Below are positions 60,604 through 64,000 of a DNA stretch of 64,000 nucleotides, one piece after another. The stretch lies in contig JAWWNJ010000105.1 of NCBI GenBank assembly GCA_037176885.1, forward strand, positions 806,001 through 870,000. Reading direction: 5' to 3'. The notes under the pieces are model-generated. The model had not been told where the DNA came from, ran no database searches, and saw nothing but the letters and a program-made list of their open reading frames with translations. This DNA is from Favolaschia claudopus (Eukaryota; Basidiomycota; Agaricomycetes; Agaricales; Mycenaceae). Numbering within the stretch: position 1 is the stretch's first letter; every line of letters begins with the position of its first letter. Both the position numbers and the translations under genes were made by a program.

Positions 60604-61434
60604 CTCCGATGCGCCTGTTTGACAATGAGGACGACGGTTCGAGCAGTGTTTTTCGAGTGTAAATATTCTTCTCAAGTGTGTATTTGATTTAGTCAATGAA
60701 CTCGAAAGCAGTCGAGGCATATCCATGGCGCGTTCATGCGCTCATACTAAGAATCACTCCCGCAACGTTCGAAGCAAAGTAACCTTGCGCATTGAAGTGA
60801 ACAGGAGTACTTCACTCTTTACACATGTATACCACAACACACAGCATCATCTCTCTCGACCAACAAGTGCAGTCGTCGACGATTCCTCCTGGAACAAGGG
60901 TCTGCAAGGGATTAAGAAGAGGAATAGGAAAAGAAAGGTTTCAAACGTACAGCCGACAACCTTATGCGCGCTTTACATACGTACAATCATTCCACCAGAA
61001 CACCAGCACTTCGGTTCTTCTTGGGGACAGAGCCGCCCCCGCCCCGCTTGCCTCGGCGCGGGATCCTGTCGGCCGCATCGCCGCTGTTCAATCGCGTCGA
61101 CAAGATACGACGCGCGCTGCGTCCCGGACCCGAGCCCAACGCTGCTGCCGGCCGTGGATTCGGACTTGAACCCGAGCCCGCCGACTGAACCGAACTTCTC
61201 CCCCGAAGCTGTTGTTGTTTTCGCGAGCCCTTCTGCTGCACCTGCGCCTTCACCGTTGCACCGTCCCGTCCCAACCCCAACTCCGACTGCTTCCCGGTGG
61301 ATCCTTCCGTCTCCGCTTCCGCTTCTCCCTTCGTCTCCTCCGAGTCCTTTCCCGTTCTTATCTCCGACCGCGACCTCCACCCCACCCGAAGAGCCCCAGC
61401 AATATGGGGCTCCTTTAGGGAGCCTGCAATACCG
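60604..61434. other. Intergenic, 3' ends of convergent genes
   Basis: The peptidase (plus) and eRF1 (minus) converge. From 61000 to 61430 the sequence is GC-rich and open in several frames on both strands with Pro/Ser-rich or Gly-rich translations. That pattern points to composition bias, not a gene. Confidence 0.45.
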
Positions 61435-63357
61435 TCAAACACCCTCCTCGTCGCTGCCATAGAATTCGTCTTCGTCGTCGTCGGCGCCCCCTAGGTTGGT
61501 GAAATCAACCTTGTACCTAAGCAAGCCGCCAATCCCGCCAAAACCCTTGACGAACTGCGCGCCCTCCTGACTGCGGTTCGTCACAAACTCGAGGTTCGCG
61601 CCAAAGTCCTTGTACTTTTCGGCAAACCACTCGAGGAGACTCTGCGGTTCCGCACCCTGCTCCATCTCGAGTCCTGTGGACTTGTCTATGAACTTTTCGC
61701 GGTCTTTTTCTTGGTCCTTGTTTGCGTGGATGATGATTTCCTCGCCGGCGGCGTTGCGGAGGGTGTAACGCGTGATGTCGAGGTTCTCCCAGACGATGAG
61801 AGTTTCGACGGCGCCAAGATCAAGCGCCTTGAGGGTGTCGTCGATACCGAAGCAGTAGCGGCCAGTGTCTTGGCTGATTTCGTCGAAGTACTTCTGAATG
61901 AGCTTCTTCTCCTGAACGAACTTGACGTTCGCTAAAGCGTCCGCGGCGAGTTCAATGGCCTGTGAGTCTGAAGTCAGCATCCCTGAGTGCAGGATGGAAA
62001 AATAACACAAACCTGATTGAAGCCATTCTCGCCACCATAACTGACATCGACAACTTTGATTACTTTCGCAGCAAGCCGGAGATCGAACATGTCACTCTGG
62101 CTGAGCTCAGTCTTGAAGTCGGCGCTGCCAGCAAGGACAAGACCAGTGACATTGACCTTGTCGTTGGTGATGAAGTGCTGCACGGCGTGTTCGGCAACCT
62201 TCCTGACGTAGTTGTGACGCTTCTCGTCGCGGAGACGGGAGAAACGAAGCGCCGACTGTCCACCACGACCGTGCTTTTTGGGGAGGTCGACGGTGAACTT
62301 GTGCACGACGTCACGGGTGTTGCCCGCAAGAGTGCCGAACAGAGTGCCGTTACCATCCATGACAATGAAACCGAAGCGGGAGTCGGACTCGAGGAGCTCT
62401 GAGAGAGCTTCGGTGTGGAACTTGTTGTCGCACAGGTAGAGAGAACTGTGGGTGAGGTCGGAAACTATCCGGTGTATTCCAACAAAATACGCACGTATTG
62501 ATTGGTTTGTGCGGCTCGAAGTCAAAGGATACTTTCTTCTCCTTGCCTTCATCGGTTAGAATGGTACCGACGAAGAGAACCAGGCCATTAGGGGGAACAC
62601 GATTGTAAAGCTTGAGACGCTGCTGGGTACTGGTGATAGCGGCCAAGACGGAAAGTCGGTTGACACGGGACTTGATGTTGGACGCTGTACCGTACTCTTG
62701 AGTCAACATCGCCGACGCTCTGGAGATTTGATCCTGTAAAGTCAATTAGCATGGCCCTCCTCTCGACTGTCGGAATCAGAGGCCCGGGAAGCTCTTCGTC
62801 GTGTTTTATCGAGTAGTCTAAAGCTCGTGTGAGCAAGTCTGCCGACGATGCTCAGATCCGAAATCGACAACCAGAATTCCATGTCAATCGATTCCAAAGG
62901 CAAGATTCCGAGGAACCAGGAACTATGAAAATAGATGAATGAACGAAAACTTTTTCAATCTTGAAAATATACGCACTATGCGCGCTTTCTATGCGTATCC
63001 ACCTCGTATTGAAGAAGAATATGACAGATCGCAGCAAAAACAATTTCGTAGAGGGGAAGATCACGGTCGATGACCCAGCCAAAAACATCGTCGACAGCTT
63101 AGAATTCGGAGACGAAATTCGGTACCACGACGACTTGAGAGAGCTTCCCGGGGCAAGATCGACTATGGATCGCACTTGTACTCACTTTTGGGGGTAAGAT
63201 AAGACTGATCATGGAAGTGCCCGCTCTGGAGAAAAAAATGAGACGGGTAAACAAAGGTTTGGTAGCGAACGAACCCTCTGGCAGAGTCAAGGCTCTTGAT
63301 GAGCTTCTTGACCTTCCACATTTGAATATTCTGCTCAGCAACATCGGGCTGGCTCAT
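61435..63357 (-). CDS. SUP45: Eukaryotic peptide-chain release factor 1
   Basis: Recognises all three stop codons and triggers peptide release on the ribosome, with eRF3. Five exons (63357-63275, 63225-63186, 62733-62495, 62445-62013, 61959-61435) close in frame to 439 residues, the family size. N domain: GTS motif in [20 protein letters not shown] in [13 protein letters not shown] and YLCDNKF (YxCxxxF). M domain: catalytic GGQ in [15 protein letters not shown] domain: [16 protein letters not shown] and an acidic tail ([15 protein letters not shown]). The residue before GTS is Ala-Gly, where human eRF1 has Asn-Gly. The second intron is 452 nt, about eight times the usual length here. It is transcribed divergently from POP7. 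Confidence 0.95.
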
Positions 63358-63465
63358 GACTGCCGGGTGTAGAGTGCTCGACGACGAGGGGTGACCTCGG
63401 GAAAGTTGGGATTTTAAAGTGTGACGTGTGACACTGCCACTCACGCTTTGACCACCGCGGCCAAC
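63358..63465. promoter_or_regulatory. Bidirectional promoter, eRF1 and POP7
   Basis: 108 bp separate the ATGs of eRF1 (minus) and POP7 (plus). CACACGTCACAC-like motifs at 63420-63434 lie in the middle and could bind a factor acting on both. Confidence 0.5.
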
Positions 63466-64000
63466 ATGAAACGCAGACTTGACTCAGAACACCGTCTCGA
63501 CAAACGAATTCGACTCGACCGTGACCAACCTCGCTCCCGCCCTGTTAGGCTGACTCCCCCGCCCCCGACTGACCCTCCGCTCCCCGCAAAATTGGCTGTT
63601 CCACCAAAGCCGGAGCCTCAGCGGCCGCGCATCAACAAACTCACCCCAGCTCGTCCGTTCCCAACGGTTCCGACATCGGTATCGGCTACCGGGCCTCGTT
63701 CGGCGCATAAGGAGGGCAAGAATCTTATATGTATCACCCGCAAGACGCCTCTTGGGACCTATCTAAGACGATGTAAAAATGTAATCATCAACGACGGGTA
63801 CTGGATTTATTCTTGAGCTGTCTGTATGTGTCGCTGAGGAAATCAAGATATAAAACCCTGCATCTAAGTGCAATGGGCGCGGCCATTCCTCATCTCTTGC
63901 AACTCGTGGTTGCGTTGCCGTCGACACTCCCTTTCGCTGCGGATGAGATTCATTCGACCGTCACCACGGGCACTATCGAGGTACAGGACGAGGTGATTCC
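63466..64000 (+). CDS. POP7: RNase P/MRP subunit POP7 (Rpp20), cut by the window end
   Basis: Alba-fold subunit of RNase P and RNase MRP, which process tRNA 5' ends and rRNA precursors in the nucleus. Exon 1 is 63466-63797; exon 2 starts at 63848 after a 50-nt intron (donor GTACTG) and runs off the window. The first 78 residues are a basic, Pro-rich tail (MKRRLDSEHRLDKRIRLD). The Alba domain begins GKNLICITRKTPLGTYLRRC and continues over the intron as NDGYKTLHLSAMGAAIPHLL, LPFAADEIHSTVTTGTIEVQ, DEVIP. The TGTIEVQDEV strand is the family's best signature. The missing C-terminus is probably short. Confidence 0.85.

Noticed and set aside
60725..61462. 245-codon plus frame and overlapping minus frames
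   Set aside because: Open in several frames with Pro/Ser or Gly bias; GC composition explains it.

Overview
The window is nuclear DNA of a mushroom-forming basidiomycete (Agaricomycetes). Genes are dense and carry many short introns, mostly 45-60 nt. Three to six F-box genes of one lineage-specific family share a start of the ADRxRxLELE type and a YPVLTLPNEIVSEI core. The neighbours (SKN7, CBM20 amylase, GH81 glucanase, fungal 7TM proteins) are typical of Agaricomycetes. Placement in Agaricales, perhaps near Mycena, is a guess from memory of the F-box family. No CRISPR array, rRNA or convincing tRNA was seen. I assembled most exon models by hand and checked that phases closed over the whole gene.

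Layout. 1-4.9 kb: a TA-flanked inverted-repeat element, an LRR/F-box relic, a coiled-coil gene and an ABM-fold mono-oxygenase gene. 4.9-8.3 kb: a 22-exon secreted alpha-amylase with two CBM20 starch-binding domains. 9-13.1 kb: a Ser/Thr kinase and an acidic protein with a ubiquitin-like tail. 13.4-19.2 kb: a frameshifted F-box gene, a Cys-rich protein gene, a second inverted-repeat element, a deleted pseudogene and an intact F-box gene. 19.4-25.4 kb: a 43-residue secreted peptide gene with a decayed duplicate, the SKN7 response regulator and a small conserved-looking gene. 26-31.2 kb: an inverted copy of the 18 kb F-box gene and an Adp1-like ABCG transporter. 32-38.8 kb: ORC3, a spartin/senescence-domain protein, an LRR relic and another F-box gene. 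39.2-45.5 kb: a flavin mono-oxygenase, a 982-bp hAT-type element holding a perfect 110-nt fold-back, a small protein, L-rhamnose mutarotase and a truncated F-box gene. 46.4-54.5 kb: a 7TM protein, mitochondrial glycerol-3-phosphate dehydrogenase (GUT2) and a GH81 beta-1,3-glucanase with a fascin-like tail. 55.9-64 kb: an IlvD/Edd dehydratase and an S9 peptidase (divergent), then eRF1 and POP7/Rpp20 (divergent, the latter cut by the window end).

How the genes relate. This is not an operon or a metabolic cluster. Housekeeping genes (ORC3, eRF1, POP7, GUT2, SKN7) alternate with fast-turnover genes (F-box copies, the peptide, transposable elements). The amylase and GH81 enzyme suit saprotrophic glucan use or wall remodelling. 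Two gene pairs (dehydratase/S9 peptidase, eRF1/POP7) share short intergenic promoters. The most interesting signals are the nested hAT element with its long hairpin, the duplicated peptide gene, the inverted F-box duplication, and the amylase with Gln in place of the usual region-IV His.
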